Part shown: positions 24,681 to 34,034 of the stretch, piece after piece
Numbering within the stretch: position 1 is the first letter of the stretch
Layout of the letters: each line of letters opens with the position of its first letter
From: Allobosea sp. OK403
Lineage (GTDB): Bacteria > Pseudomonadota > Alphaproteobacteria > Rhizobiales > Beijerinckiaceae
Assembly: GCF_900113835.1 (NCBI RefSeq)
Contig: NZ_FOQV01000003.1
Span: 434,001-498,000, forward strand
Length of the DNA stretch: 64,000 nucleotides
Direction of reading: 5' to 3'
The notes under the pieces: model-generated
Told to the model about the DNA's origin: nothing
Seen by the model: the letters and a program-made list of their open reading frames with translations, nothing else
Database searches by the model: none
Position numbers and translations under genes: made by a program

Positions 24681-25871
24681 ATGTCCCCAGCCCCTCCCCT
24701 TGCCGGCCTGCGCGTCCTCGAACTCGCGCGCATCCTTGCCGGTCCCTGGATCGGCCAGCTTCTGGCCGATCTCGGCGCCGATGTCGTCAAGGTCGAGGCG
24801 CCCGAGGGCGACGACACCCGCAAATGGGGCCCGCCCTTCGTCGAGGGCGTCGGCGACGAGCATCTCTCGGCCGCCTATTTCCACTCGGCCAATCGCGGCA
24901 AGCGCTCGATCACGGCCGATTTCCGGACCTCGGAAGGCCAGGCGCTGGTGTATCGCCTCGCCGCCCATGCCGATGTCGTGGTCGAGAACTTCAAGGTCGG
25001 CGGCCTGGAGAAATACGGGCTCGATGCCGCCGCGATGCGCGCAGCCTTCCCGCGCCTGATCTATTGCTCGGTCACCGGCTTCGGTCAGACTGGCCCCTAC
25101 GCGCCGCGCGCCGGCTACGACTTCCTGGTGCAAGGCATGGGCGGGCCGATGTCGGTGACCGGCGAACCGGCGGGCGCGCCGATGAAGGCAGGCTATGCCG
25201 TCGCCGACATCTATACTGGGCTTTACGCCTCGGTCGGCATCCTCTCGGCGCTGCGCCGGCGCGACGCGACCGGCGAGGGCGCGACGCTCGACATGGCGCT
25301 GCTCGATGCCCAGGTCGCCGTGCTCGGCAACCAGGCGATGAACTATCTCGTCTCGGGCAATCCGCCGCCGCGGCTCGGCAACGCGCACCCCAATATCGTG
25401 CCCTATGACGTCTTTCCCGTCGCCGATGGCCACATCATCATCGCCACCGGCAATGACGGGCAATGGCGCAAGCTCTGCGACGTGCTGGGCGGCGCCGAGC
25501 TCGCCAACCACCCCGACTATGCCGACAACAAATCCCGCGTCGCCAATCGCGCGCCGCTGACGATTGCACTCCACGCCCTGACCCAGCGCTACGGCAAGGC
25601 CGACCTGCTGGCGGCGCTCGAGGCGGTCGGCGTGCCGGCGGGGCCGATCAATTCCGTCGACGAGGTCTTTGCCGACCCGCAGATCATGGCGCGCGGCGTC
25701 AAGGTCGATTTGCCCAGCGCCGCCGCCAAGGGTGGGACGATCCCGACCGTCGCCTCGCCGATCGTGATCGACGGCGTCAGGCAAGTGGCGGGACGGCCGA
25801 GCCCACGGCTCGGCGAACATCACGACGACATCCTGAACGACCCGGCCTGGGGAGGGCCGCACCATGGCTAA
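24681..25871 (+). CDS. CaiB/BaiF family CoA transferase, probable succinyl-CoA:glutarate CoA transferase
   Basis: A 396-residue class III CoA transferase. The family signature LAGLRVLELARILAGPW is at the N-terminus, VVKVEAPEGDDTRKW follows, and the catalytic Asp is expected in GYDFLVQGMGG. Directly after gcdH it most likely forms glutaryl-CoA from glutarate (GcdG/SUGCT role), which is inference from position. I used the ATG at 24681, because two in-frame Met codons further upstream border repeat D. Its stop overlaps the start of the next gene (ATGGCTAA), so the two are translationally coupled. Confidence 0.87.
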   Translation: MSPAPPLAGLRVLELARILAGPWIGQLLADLGADVVKVEAPEGDDTRKWGPPFVEGVGDEHLSAAYFHSANRGKRSITADFRTSEGQALVYRLAAHADVVVENFKVGGLEKYGLDAAAMRAAFPRLIYCSVTGFGQTGPYAPRAGYDFLVQGMGGPMSVTGEPAGAPMKAGYAVADIYTGLYASVGILSALRRRDATGEGATLDMALLDAQVAVLGNQAMNYLVSGNPPPRLGNAHPNIVPYDVFPVADGHIIIATGNDGQWRKLCDVLGGAELANHPDYADNKSRVANRAPLTIALHALTQRYGKADLLAALEAVGVPAGPINSVDEVFADPQIMARGVKVDLPSAAAKGGTIPTVASPIVIDGVRQVAGRPSPRLGEHHDDILNDPAWGGPHHG

Positions 25872-27546
25872 TCGCACAGGCGGGCAGATCCTCGTCGACC
25901 AATTGCTGATCCACGGCGCGACCGACGCCTTCTGCGTACCCGGCGAGAGCTACCTTGCCGTGCTCGATGCGCTGCATGATGCGAGCCTGAAGGTCACCGT
26001 CTGCCGGGCCGAAGGCGGCGCCTGCATGATGGCCGAGGCCGCCGGCAAGCTGACGGGCAAGCCCGGCATCTGCTTCGTGACGCGCGGCCCAGGCGCCACC
26101 AACGCCTCGCCCGGCATCCATATCGCCGACCAGGATTCGACGCCGCTGATCCTCTTCGTCGGCCAGATCGAGCGTGGCATGCGCGAGCGCGAGGCCTTCC
26201 AGGAGCTCGACTACCGCGCCGTCTTCGGCACCATGACGAAATGGGCGACCGAGATCGACGATGCCGCGCGCATCCCCGAGATCATCAGCCGCGCCTTCCA
26301 TGTCGCGACCGCCGGCCGACCCGGCCCGGTGGTGATCGCGCTGCCAGAGGACGTGCTGACCGACCTTGCCGACGTGGCCGATGCACAGCCCTATCAGGTC
26401 ACCGAGACGCACCCGTCCCTGCTCCAGACCATCGATCTGCAGAAGCGGCTCTGGGCGGCGAAGTCGCCGGTTGCGATCCTCGGCGGCTCACGCTGGAGCC
26501 CGCAGGCGATCGAACGCTTCACCCGCTTCGCCGAGCGTTTCGACCTGCCGGTCGCGGTCTCCTTCCGCCGGCAGATGCTGTTCCCGGCCGACCACCCGAA
26601 CTTCGCCGGCGATCTCGGCATCGGCCCCAATCCCAAACTCTTGAAGCGCATCAAGGAGAGCGATCTCGTCCTGCTCGTCGGCGGGCGGCTCTCGGAGATG
26701 CCGAGCCAGTCCTACACGTTGTTCGGTATCCCCGAACCCGGCCGGCCCTTGGTGCATGTCCACCCCGATGCCGAGGAACTGGGCCGCGTCTACCGGCCAT
26801 CCCTGGCGATCAACGCCTCGCCGACCGCCTTCTGCGCCGCGCTGGAGACGGTGCATCCGCCGCAGGAGATTCCCTGGGCCGGCGCTGCCGCGGAAGCCCA
26901 TGAGGCCTATCTCGGCTGGACCGAGCAGCCCGCGCCGGTAGCGGGCGCCTTCCATCCCGGCGAGGCCGTGACCTGGCTGCGGCGCCACCTGCCCGACGAC
27001 GCGATCCTGTGCAACGGCGCCGGCAACTACGCCACCTGGGTGCACCGCTTCCATCGCTTCACCAAATTCGCGACGCAGCTCGCGCCGACCTGCGGCTCGA
27101 TGGGCTATGGCGTGCCCGCCGCGATCGGCGCCAAGCGGCTGTTTCCTGAAAGGACGGTGGTCGCCTTTGCCGGCGATGGCTGCTTCCTGATGAACGGGCA
27201 GGATTTTGCGACGGCGGTTCAGTACGATCTGCCTGTCGTCGTCGTGGTGATCGACAACGGCATGTACGGCACCATCCGCATGCATCAGGAACGCGAATAT
27301 CCCGGCCGCGTCTCGGCGACGGAATTGAAGAACCCGGATTTTGCGGCCTATGCCAAAGCTTTTGGGGGCCATGGCGAGCGTGTCGAGACCACGGCCGAAT
27401 TCGGCCCTGCCTTCGAGCGGGCGGTCGCGAGCGGCAAGCCGGCGATCATCCATTGCCTGCTCGATCCGGAGGCGATCACGCCGGCGAAGTCGCTCTCGAC
27501 GATCCGGGCCGAGGCCTTTGCCGAGCAGGCGCAGAAAGGCGCTTGA
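25864..27546 (+). CDS. Thiamine pyrophosphate-dependent 2-oxoacid enzyme, acetolactate-synthase-like
   Basis: A 560-residue TPP enzyme. The catalytic Glu lies in VCRAEGGACMMAEA, a middle domain follows, and the TPP motif GDGCFLMNGQDFATA running to VVVIDNGMYGTIRMHQ is canonical. It overlaps the CoA transferase gene by 8 nt, so it is part of the glutarate operon. No regulatory subunit gene follows, and its role is unknown. A decarboxylase for 2-oxoadipate or another 2-oxoacid feeding glutarate formation would fit the context, but this is inference. Oxalyl-CoA decarboxylase was considered because of the CaiB partner and seems less likely. Confidence 0.87.
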   Translation: MANRTGGQILVDQLLIHGATDAFCVPGESYLAVLDALHDASLKVTVCRAEGGACMMAEAAGKLTGKPGICFVTRGPGATNASPGIHIADQDSTPLILFVGQIERGMREREAFQELDYRAVFGTMTKWATEIDDAARIPEIISRAFHVATAGRPGPVVIALPEDVLTDLADVADAQPYQVTETHPSLLQTIDLQKRLWAAKSPVAILGGSRWSPQAIERFTRFAERFDLPVAVSFRRQMLFPADHPNFAGDLGIGPNPKLLKRIKESDLVLLVGGRLSEMPSQSYTLFGIPEPGRPLVHVHPDAEELGRVYRPSLAINASPTAFCAALETVHPPQEIPWAGAAAEAHEAYLGWTEQPAPVAGAFHPGEAVTWLRRHLPDDAILCNGAGNYATWVHRFHRFTKFATQLAPTCGSMGYGVPAAIGAKRLFPERTVVAFAGDGCFLMNGQDFATAVQYDLPVVVVVIDNGMYGTIRMHQEREYPGRVSATELKNPDFAAYAKAFGGHGERVETTAEFGPAFERAVASGKPAIIHCLLDPEAITPAKSLSTIRAEAFAEQAQKGA

Positions 27547-27560
27547 GCCTTAGCGGCCTG

Positions 27561-28118
27561 CTAGCCCCTGAACCACATCCGGCGCAGCAGGCCATCGCCC
27601 CAGACCATGCGGTGGAACAGGACCGCGCCGAGATGGATCAGCCCGAGCACGATGAGCAGGTCGAAGACCCGCTCATGCAGGGATAGCATCATCTCATAGG
27701 TCGCCTTGTCGGGACCGATGAGATGAGGCACCGCGAACCAGCCGAAATACAAAGTCGGGATCTGGATCGGCGCAGCTGACACCATCAGCATTCCGGTCAG
27801 CGGCAAGGCAGCCAGGCAAAGATAAAGCCCGCCCTGAACCGCGCCGGCGGCAAGGCGCTGCCATGGTTCGGGACGCGTCGGCGGCGGAGCCGGCAAGGCG
27901 AGACGCAAGCCAAGCCGCAGCAGTACGAAAACCGCAACCGTCAGGCCGATGGATTTGTGCAATTGATAGAGCTCGAAGCGGCCGACGAGATCGCGCGTCT
28001 CATCGCCCATCAGCCTGGCGAGCAGGAACTGGAGCGCGATCAGCAGCAAGGTCAGCCAATGCAGGGCGACGATCGCGGGGTGCCATCGCATTGGATGGCG
28101 CGCCTCGGCAGCCGTCAT
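27561..28118 (-). CDS. Cytochrome b561 family protein
   Basis: A 185-residue inner-membrane di-haem protein with four transmembrane segments. Candidate haem His residues are visible in RWHPAIVALHW, YQLHKSIGLTV, SLHERVFDLL and GLIHLGAVLFH. Bacterial members move electrons from quinol to periplasmic partners. Its start overlaps the stop of the YceI gene by four bases (ATGA), a pairing often seen and suggesting a joint role in periplasmic redox or lipid-quinone handling. Confidence 0.9.
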   Translation of the reverse strand: MTAAEARHPMRWHPAIVALHWLTLLLIALQFLLARLMGDETRDLVGRFELYQLHKSIGLTVAVFVLLRLGLRLALPAPPPTRPEPWQRLAAGAVQGGLYLCLAALPLTGMLMVSAAPIQIPTLYFGWFAVPHLIGPDKATYEMMLSLHERVFDLLIVLGLIHLGAVLFHRMVWGDGLLRRMWFRG

Positions 28119-28678
28119 CGCGACAGCTGTCCCTTGATCGCGATCTCGACCAGATCGTCGACGACATTGACGTCCCGGCCGATGCCGAAAGCAGGACGCA
28201 TGAACGAACCGCTGGCGTGGAAAGGCAGCTTTTCGCCACGCCGCGCCTTGTCGAGATCGCCATCCACCACGGCATTGACCACGATAGGATGGGTGACGGA
28301 GCGGATGGTGAGCTGGCCATTGATCTGCAGGCTGCGTTCGCCGGTTCGGGTCACGCTGACGGAATTGAAGCTCGCCGTCGGGCTATGGCCGGCATCCAGC
28401 ATGCTCTCGCCGGTGATGAAGCCGTCCATCAGCGCCGAGCCCGCCTTGATCGAACCGGTTTCGATCGCGACCCTGATCCGGCTCTTCTCGGGCTGGTCGA
28501 AATCCAGCGCCAACGTGCCGTCATAGCGCTCGAAACGGCCTGTGGCGACGACTGCGCCGAAGCGGCGTGCGACGAAGCTGATCTCGGTCGAAGCGCGGTC
28601 GAAGCGCCATGTCGCCTGCGCCGAGGCGGGGCCGGCGAGGAACAAGGCGAAGATCGCAAGGGATAAGCGGTACAGCAT
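28115..28678 (-). CDS. YceI family periplasmic protein
   Basis: A 187-residue protein with a signal peptide (MLYRLSLAIFALFLAGPASAQ) and a lipocalin-like barrel. The YceI wording is clear: ATWRFDRASTEISFVARRFG, RFERYDGTLALDFD and SFMRPAFGIG. YceI proteins bind isoprenoid chains such as ubiquinone precursors. It is the first gene of a two-gene operon with cytochrome b561, overlapping by four bases. Confidence 0.9.
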   Translation of the reverse strand: MLYRLSLAIFALFLAGPASAQATWRFDRASTEISFVARRFGAVVATGRFERYDGTLALDFDQPEKSRIRVAIETGSIKAGSALMDGFITGESMLDAGHSPTASFNSVSVTRTGERSLQINGQLTIRSVTHPIVVNAVVDGDLDKARRGEKLPFHASGSFMRPAFGIGRDVNVVDDLVEIAIKGQLSR

Positions 28679-28746
28679 GACCGCGATCTATCGCGCCCAT
28701 GATGGCCGCGCCATGGTGACGAACCACCGCACACGTAAAGGTGATG

Positions 28747-29367
28747 TTACGCCTCCGCCGCGGGCGCGGCCCGCTTGGCGATGACGCCATCGAAGGTCGA
28801 GCGGATTGCCCGGGCCAGAGCGATGCAGGCCCAGCCCTGGAAGATCAGCTCCACGGCAAGGAAGGTGCCGAGCACCCAGAGGCTCGATGCCGGCCATTGC
28901 ATCAGGATCAGGGTGCCCAGCGCGAGCGACAACAGCCCTGAGACCAGCACCCAGATCCAGGCTGGCATCGGCCGCGTCTGGAACGCAACGACGATGCGCA
29001 AAAGCCCCGCCACGACGAGCGCAGCGCCGGCGAACAGGGTCAGCGACACCGTCGCCACGACCGGATTGATGAAGACCATGACACCGACGGCGAGATAGAG
29101 CAGGCCGATCAGGATATGCATCAGCCGGCTCTTCCAGCCGCCATGCCGGAAGGCGTCGATCAGCATGATCACGCCACCGGCGAAGATCATGGCGCCGAAC
29201 CAGATCGTGCTGGCGATGCTGAGCAGGCCGACGGCGCCCAGGCCGAGTATGCCGAGGATCACCAGGGCGATGCCGGCCGCCAGCAACCAGCCCCAGTTGC
29301 GGCGCAACGGCACCAGATGCGTGCCGAGCGAAGACGGATGATGCGCGGGAGTCGGGGCTTGCGACAT
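28747..29367 (-). CDS. HdeD family (DUF308) membrane protein
   Basis: A 206-residue protein with six transmembrane segments starting at about residue 25 (WGWLLAAGIALVILGILGLG). The pattern of three repeated two-helix units with polar loops fits HdeD-like proteins, which in Escherichia coli belong to the acid-resistance island. GGAG precedes the chosen Met by eight bases. It stands alone, bordered by a repeat on its upstream side. An acid or envelope stress role is known for relatives only. Confidence 0.86.
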   Translation of the reverse strand: MSQAPTPAHHPSSLGTHLVPLRRNWGWLLAAGIALVILGILGLGAVGLLSIASTIWFGAMIFAGGVIMLIDAFRHGGWKSRLMHILIGLLYLAVGVMVFINPVVATVSLTLFAGAALVVAGLLRIVVAFQTRPMPAWIWVLVSGLLSLALGTLILMQWPASSLWVLGTFLAVELIFQGWACIALARAIRSTFDGVIAKRAAPAAEA

Positions 29368-29437
29368 GGCTTCATCTCCGGTGGGAGCTGAGCTGCAAGC
29401 TCTCACCCCGGGCCGGCGACGTCAATATCGCGGCTTT

Positions 29438-29527
29438 AGAGGCTATTTGGAAACTCCAGCCCTCATCCTGAGGCGCCGCGCAGCGGCGTCTCGAAGGATG
29501 AGGGCTCAGGAGGTTTCCAAACGGACT
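29438..29527. repeat. Palindromic intergenic repeat, family E
   Basis: TTTGGAAACTCC and GCCCTCATCCT on the left face AGGATGAGGGC and GGAGGTTTCCAAA on the right, around GCGCCGC-GCA-GCGGCGT. Long and nearly perfect, it lies just beyond the transaldolase stop and could also hinder read-through. Confidence 0.88.
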
Positions 29528-29528
29528 C

Positions 29529-30497
29529 TCAACCGAGCCTTGCCGCCACGAGCTTCCTGAGCCCGCGCAAATCCTTGACGAAGCCGCGAATGCCCTCAGC
29601 CAGCTTCTCCGTGCCCATGGCGTCCTCGTTCATGGCGAAGCGGAAGGCCTTCTCGTCGAGGACGATTCTGCTTCCGCCGGGAGAAGCCACTTGCGGCGAG
29701 GAGGCCGGGGACAGCTTGCGCGGCAGATCGCCGGTCGCCGCGGCCAGTTCGTCGAGCAGGCCGGGCCCGATCGTCAGCCGGTCGCAGCCGGCCAGCGCCT
29801 CGATCTCCCCGGTGTTGCGGAAGGAGGCACCCATCACCACCGTCTTGATCCCGAACGCCTTGTAGTAAGCGTAGATGCCCTTGACCGAGACGACGCCGGG
29901 ATCGGTCTCGGCGGTGTAGGGACCGCCGCCCGCCTTGACGTGCCAGTCGAGGATGCGGCCGACGAAAGGCGAGATCAGGAAGGCCTTGGCGTCCGCGCAG
30001 GCGACCGCCTGAGGCAGGGCGAAGAGCAGCGTCAGATTGCAGTCGATGCCCTCGGCCTGCAGCACCTTGGCGGCCTGGATGCCTTCCCAGGTCGAGGCGA
30101 TCTTGATCAGGATGCGGTCGCGCTCGATGTCGCGCTCCTGATAGGCGGCGATGATGGCGCGCGCCTTGTCGATCGTCGCCTGCGTGTCGAAGGAGAGATC
30201 GGCATCGACCTCGGTCGAGACCCGGCCGGGCACGATCTTGGTCAATTCCGCCCCGAAGGTGACGGCGAGCCGATCGCAGACCGCATGCACGGCCTTCTCG
30301 CCACCGCCAGCCTTCTTGCCCCAGCTGATCGCCTCGTCGACGAGATGGGCATAGGCCGGGGTCTCCACCGCCTTCAGGATCAACGTCGGGTTGGTGGTGC
30401 AATCGACCGGCTTCAGCCGGCGGACTGCCTCGATATCGCCGGTGTCGGCGACGACGGTCGTCATCTCGCGGAGCTGGTCGAGCTTGGAAGCGGTCAT
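29529..30497 (-). CDS. tal: Transaldolase
   Basis: A 322-residue pentose-phosphate enzyme that moves a dihydroxyacetone unit between sugar phosphates. The TalB-type features are clear: [16 protein letters not shown] near the N-terminus and the Schiff-base Lys in [13 protein letters not shown] chose the Met before TASKLDQL because it gives the usual length (about 320) and has AGGA upstream. It lies 108 nt downstream of the sugar ABC permease genes on the same strand and may share their transcript. Confidence 0.95.
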   Translation of the reverse strand: MTASKLDQLREMTTVVADTGDIEAVRRLKPVDCTTNPTLILKAVETPAYAHLVDEAISWGKKAGGGEKAVHAVCDRLAVTFGAELTKIVPGRVSTEVDADLSFDTQATIDKARAIIAAYQERDIERDRILIKIASTWEGIQAAKVLQAEGIDCNLTLLFALPQAVACADAKAFLISPFVGRILDWHVKAGGGPYTAETDPGVVSVKGIYAYYKAFGIKTVVMGASFRNTGEIEALAGCDRLTIGPGLLDELAAATGDLPRKLSPASSPQVASPGGSRIVLDEKAFRFAMNEDAMGTEKLAEGIRGFVKDLRGLRKLVAARLG

Positions 30498-30604
30498 GAT
30501 GGTCCTGCTATGGTCCGTATCGAAAGAACACCCGAACCTGCGGCGCTGTTCCCGCGCGGTCAAGCAAGCCGGCGACAGGGCCGGCCTGCGCGGGTGGCGA
30601 AGGC

Positions 30605-31444
30605 TCAGCTCTTGACGGCGCCCGCGGTCAATCCGCCGACCATGTTCTTGCGGAAGCCGTAATAGATCACCGCCGGAGGGATCGCATAGAGCAGGCCCGC
30701 CGCCATCAGCAGGTTCCAGGGCGCGTCGTCGGCCGAGAGGAACAGCCCCAGCCCCACGGCAAGCGGAACCGCCTTCTCATTGGAGAGCAGCAGGAAGGCG
30801 TAGAGATACTCGTTCCAGGCGAGCAGCAGCGCATAGATGCCGATGACCACCATCGAGGGCTTCATCAGCGGCAGGTAGACCAACCGGAAGAGCTGCAGCG
30901 AGGTCGCGCCGTCCATGATCGCGGCCTCGTCGAGCTCCTTGGGAAGCTTGTCGGAGGCCTGCTTCAGCACCCAGATCGCATAGGGCGAGGCCAGTGCGAC
31001 CATGGCCAGGATCAAGGCGGCTTGCGTGTTCAGCAGGCCGTAGGAGCCCATCGCCTTGTACATCGGGATGGCGAGAAAGGCGGCCGGGATCAGGTAGGTT
31101 GCCAAAGCGAGGTTCATGATCGTGCGCCCGCCCTTGACCTTGAGGCGGGAGATCGCGAAGGCGGCGAAAGTGGCGATGAACAGCGTAAGCAGCCCGGTCG
31201 TGATCGCGATGAAGAAGCTGTTGAACATCTGCCGCCAGAAATTCGTCAGGTAGTAGTGCTGCTGCTGGAAGACGATCTGGAAATTCTGCAGCGTCGGCTT
31301 GGCCGGCCACAATGTGCCCGCCAGCATCGCCTCCTGGCTGGAGATCGAGAGCACGAACAGGTGGTAGATCGGCAGCAGCGTCCAGATCAGGACGGGAATG
31401 GCGATCAGGATCAGCTTTCCCTCGTCGAGAGCCTTTTTCATCAT
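30605..31444 (-). CDS. Carbohydrate ABC transporter permease (MalG type)
   Basis: A 279-residue inner-membrane permease with six transmembrane segments. The EAA loop that docks to the ATPase is visible as [23 protein letters not shown]. It starts with ATGATG overlapping the stop of the other permease gene by four bases, so the two subunits are translationally coupled. It should form a heterodimer with the product of 31441..32328 and take sugar from the binding protein of 32423..33805. No ATPase gene lies nearby. Confidence 0.92.
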   Translation of the reverse strand: MMKKALDEGKLILIAIPVLIWTLLPIYHLFVLSISSQEAMLAGTLWPAKPTLQNFQIVFQQQHYYLTNFWRQMFNSFFIAITTGLLTLFIATFAAFAISRLKVKGGRTIMNLALATYLIPAAFLAIPMYKAMGSYGLLNTQAALILAMVALASPYAIWVLKQASDKLPKELDEAAIMDGATSLQLFRLVYLPLMKPSMVVIGIYALLLAWNEYLYAFLLLSNEKAVPLAVGLGLFLSADDAPWNLLMAAGLLYAIPPAVIYYGFRKNMVGGLTAGAVKS

Positions 31445-32328
31445 TCGGCTCCCTTCGAAAGACGCTTCACCATGAAATAGACCATCGGCAGGATCAGCGG
31501 CATGGCGACGATGATCGAAGCGATGCCGAGATCGAGATTGTTGTTGCGCATGTAGCGGATGCCGAGCGTCGAGAGCACATGGTTCAAATCGCCGGGACCG
31601 CCACCGGTGAGCAGGTAGACGCTGTTGAAGTCGCCCAGCGTCCAGATCATCGAAAGCATGGTCGAGGTGACGTAGAGCGTCGCCAGCGAGGGCCAGGTGA
31701 TGAATTTGAACTGCTGCCATTTGTTTGCACCGTCGACGCTGGCGGCCTCGTAGAGATCCTGCGCGATGGCGAAGCGCCCGGTGATCAGGATCAACGTCCA
31801 GAACGGCAGCGACTTCCAGATATGGACCATGATCGAGCTGGCGAAGGCCAGCGTCGGATCCGTCAGCCAGCCCGGCCCTTCGACGATGCCGAACAGGTGG
31901 AAAAGCTGCTGGTTGATCATGCCGTTCTCGGGGTTGAGCATGACCCGGAACGAGAGAATGGTCGGAATTGACGGCACGGCCCAAGGCAGGATGAAGATCA
32001 CCAGGACGATGCGAACCCAGGCGCGCTGCGCCACGAAGAAACCAGAGAGCCAGAGCGCGATCAGGAATTTCAGGTTCACCGCGATGAACAGGAAGACGAT
32101 GGTGTTGACCACCGTGCGAATGAAGATCGGGTCGGCGAAGAGCGCGCGGTAGGAATTCCAGTTGAGGCCGAGCCAGAGGCCGTAAGCGACGGGGTAGACC
32201 ACCATCACGGCGAAGACGAGGACATAGGGCGCCAGCATGATCGCGCCCCAGAGCGCGCGGTCGCGGGTATGGCCCGAAACCGCATCGCTGGGTGCCGCGA
32301 CCGGTGCGGCCATCGTGGTCGCTGTCAT
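31441..32328 (-). CDS. Carbohydrate ABC transporter permease (MalF type)
   Basis: A 295-residue permease with six transmembrane segments; the first begins near residue 28 (GAIMLAPYVLVFAVMVVYPVAYG). The EAA loop is DLYEAASVDGANKWQQFKFITWP. GGGAGTAGG precedes the start. A strong hairpin (32369..32401) lies between it and the binding-protein gene, a common way to keep binding protein in excess over permease. Confidence 0.92.
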   Translation of the reverse strand: MTATTMAAPVAAPSDAVSGHTRDRALWGAIMLAPYVLVFAVMVVYPVAYGLWLGLNWNSYRALFADPIFIRTVVNTIVFLFIAVNLKFLIALWLSGFFVAQRAWVRIVLVIFILPWAVPSIPTILSFRVMLNPENGMINQQLFHLFGIVEGPGWLTDPTLAFASSIMVHIWKSLPFWTLILITGRFAIAQDLYEAASVDGANKWQQFKFITWPSLATLYVTSTMLSMIWTLGDFNSVYLLTGGGPGDLNHVLSTLGIRYMRNNNLDLGIASIIVAMPLILPMVYFMVKRLSKGAE

Positions 32329-32368
32329 AACCTACTCCCTCGGTCTCGCCGTCATACTGGGACGGGTC

Positions 32369-32401
32369 GGCGCCCCGCGGCTCTTGCGGCCGCAGGGCGC
32401 C
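32369..32401. promoter_or_regulatory. Intercistronic hairpin between binding-protein and permease genes
   Basis: The arms GGCGCCCCGCGGC (32369..32381) and GCCGCAGGGCGCC (32389..32401) pair over 13 positions with one G-T or A-C type mismatch, around a 7-base loop. No T-run follows on the minus strand, so it looks like a stabiliser or partial attenuator in the mRNA, not a full terminator. Confidence 0.65.
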
Positions 32402-32422
32402 TGTTCGTTAGGATCGGCGGCG

Positions 32423-33805
32423 TCAGCCGGCGATCTGCTTGATGCGGGCGATCATCTCGTCCACTGCGACGTCAGGCGCGATCTTGTCCTGAACCACGCG
32501 ATTCACCGCCTTGGCCCAGACGTTCTCGGCGTTCACGGTCGTGAAGTTGTAGTTGTAGACGAACTGGAACGGCACGGTGCCATCGCTGTACTGTTTATGG
32601 ACGATCGCGCGATGCGGATCCTTGCCGTCAGTCCAGAACGGGCTCTTGGCGCCCGCGATCGTCGTCGGGAACCAGCGACCGACCGAGCCTTCGACGAAGG
32701 GACGCAGGTTTTCGTCCTTGAGCAGGAACGCCATGAATTCCTTGGCGCGCTTCTTGTTCTTGGCGTCGGCGAAGATCACGGCCGTCTTCACCGCAGCCAG
32801 GTTCGGCATGACGCCGCCATCGGGCTTGAGCGGGAATTCGGCAGTGCGGATGTTGTCCTCGTAATTCTTCTTGGCCTGGGCGCGCTGCTCGGCGGTGAGC
32901 GCAGGATTGTTCATGTCGTCGAGATGCTTGGCGGCGATCGAGATCGTCGCGTTATGCGTCAGCACGGTCGTGCGGTTGTGGAAGGCGACGTTGTTGTCGG
33001 GATCCAGCCAGTTGACCGAGGATGGCGGCGAGCAGCCGCGCTGGAAGATGTTGGCATAGGACTTCACCGCTTCGATCATCGCCGCCCTGTTCTTGGGCTG
33101 GTCGAGCACGATCTTGCCGTTCTCGTCGACCACCTGCGCGCCATAGGCGTTGGCGAAGGTCAGGAAGCTGTAGAAGGTGTCGGACGCCGCGATGCCCATG
33201 GGATGGCCGATGCCGTAGATGCGCTTGCCCTTGGCTCGCAGCGAGCCCTGGACCTTGTCGCACCAGAAGTCCCAATAGCCGTTCCAGCCCTTGGGGATAT
33301 CGCTTTCCTTGAAGCCGGCTTCCTCCAGCATGTCCTTCCAGTAGGTGATGTGCATCATCTGCTGTTCGACGGGGAAGGCGTAATAGGACTTCTTGCCGGT
33401 TTTGTTGTTCATCAGGAAGGTCGTCGCCAGCGCCTGCGGCTGGAACTCGGCTTTCATCGGCTCGATGACGTCGGTGACGTCCTCGAGCTTGCCTTCGAAG
33501 GCCCATTTGCCGGTGGTGCGGAAATCATAGGTCGTGCAGAAGCCGACATCGGGCGGCGTGCCGGCCTCGATGGCGCCGACCGATTTGGTCACGCAATCCT
33601 CGGTCGCGTAGAGGGAGAGATCGACCTTGACGCCGGTCGCCTTCTGGAACTTGTCGACGACGGCCAGCAGCGCGTCATCCTCGCCCTTGTAGAAGCCCTT
33701 GGTGAACCAGACCGTGACGGTCTCTTGCGCGAGCGCCGCGCCGGACCAACCCGCGGCAATCGCCGCGAAGGCCGCCCCAGTGACGAGACAACGAACCGAT
33801 TTCAT
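32423..33805 (-). CDS. Sugar ABC transporter substrate-binding protein (family 1)
   Basis: A 460-residue periplasmic binding protein with a signal peptide (MKSVRCLVTGAAFAAIAAGW, cleavage near ALAQ). The mature fold begins ETVTVWFTKGFYKGEDDALL and has the two-lobe pattern of family-1 solute-binding proteins. GGGAGG stands six bases before the start. It heads a leftward operon with two permeases and possibly tal. The substrate is unknown; a monosaccharide or polyol is likely from the family and from transaldolase next door. Confidence 0.92.
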   Translation of the reverse strand: MKSVRCLVTGAAFAAIAAGWSGAALAQETVTVWFTKGFYKGEDDALLAVVDKFQKATGVKVDLSLYATEDCVTKSVGAIEAGTPPDVGFCTTYDFRTTGKWAFEGKLEDVTDVIEPMKAEFQPQALATTFLMNNKTGKKSYYAFPVEQQMMHITYWKDMLEEAGFKESDIPKGWNGYWDFWCDKVQGSLRAKGKRIYGIGHPMGIAASDTFYSFLTFANAYGAQVVDENGKIVLDQPKNRAAMIEAVKSYANIFQRGCSPPSSVNWLDPDNNVAFHNRTTVLTHNATISIAAKHLDDMNNPALTAEQRAQAKKNYEDNIRTAEFPLKPDGGVMPNLAAVKTAVIFADAKNKKRAKEFMAFLLKDENLRPFVEGSVGRWFPTTIAGAKSPFWTDGKDPHRAIVHKQYSDGTVPFQFVYNYNFTTVNAENVWAKAVNRVVQDKIAPDVAVDEMIARIKQIAG

Positions 33806-33822
33806 CGATAACCTCCCATTTA

Positions 33823-33830
33823 AAACGTTT
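33823..33830. promoter_or_regulatory. Short palindrome AAACGTTT near the sugar ABC start
   Basis: The 8-bp palindrome AAACGTTT with AT-rich flanks lies 18 nt upstream of the start codon of the sugar binding-protein gene. A CG-centred palindrome of this kind is common in LacI-family operators, but the flanks are not symmetric and no lacI-type gene lies in the window. Confidence 0.25.
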
Positions 33831-34034
33831 AATGCCGACGATTTAGGACGTCTTGTCGAGGACACTAGCTGAAAAGCGCTCGGACAAACAAGCCGGTGCA
33901 ATGCGGGAAATTCGGGCAGTCCAGGTTACCGGCACGGCGCGGCGGCGGATCGCTGGCGCTTTCATGGATATGTCATATAGGGGGCCTAACGGCCCTGACG
34001 GACCCGGCCGGGTCGAGGCCCATGGGAGGCGGCG

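Noticed and set aside
24681..27546. CaiB transferase plus TPP enzyme as formyl-CoA transferase/oxalyl-CoA decarboxylase
   Set aside because: The pairing of families is the same, but the TPP enzyme N-terminus and glutamate region do not read like oxalyl-CoA decarboxylase, and gcdH next door points to glutarate.
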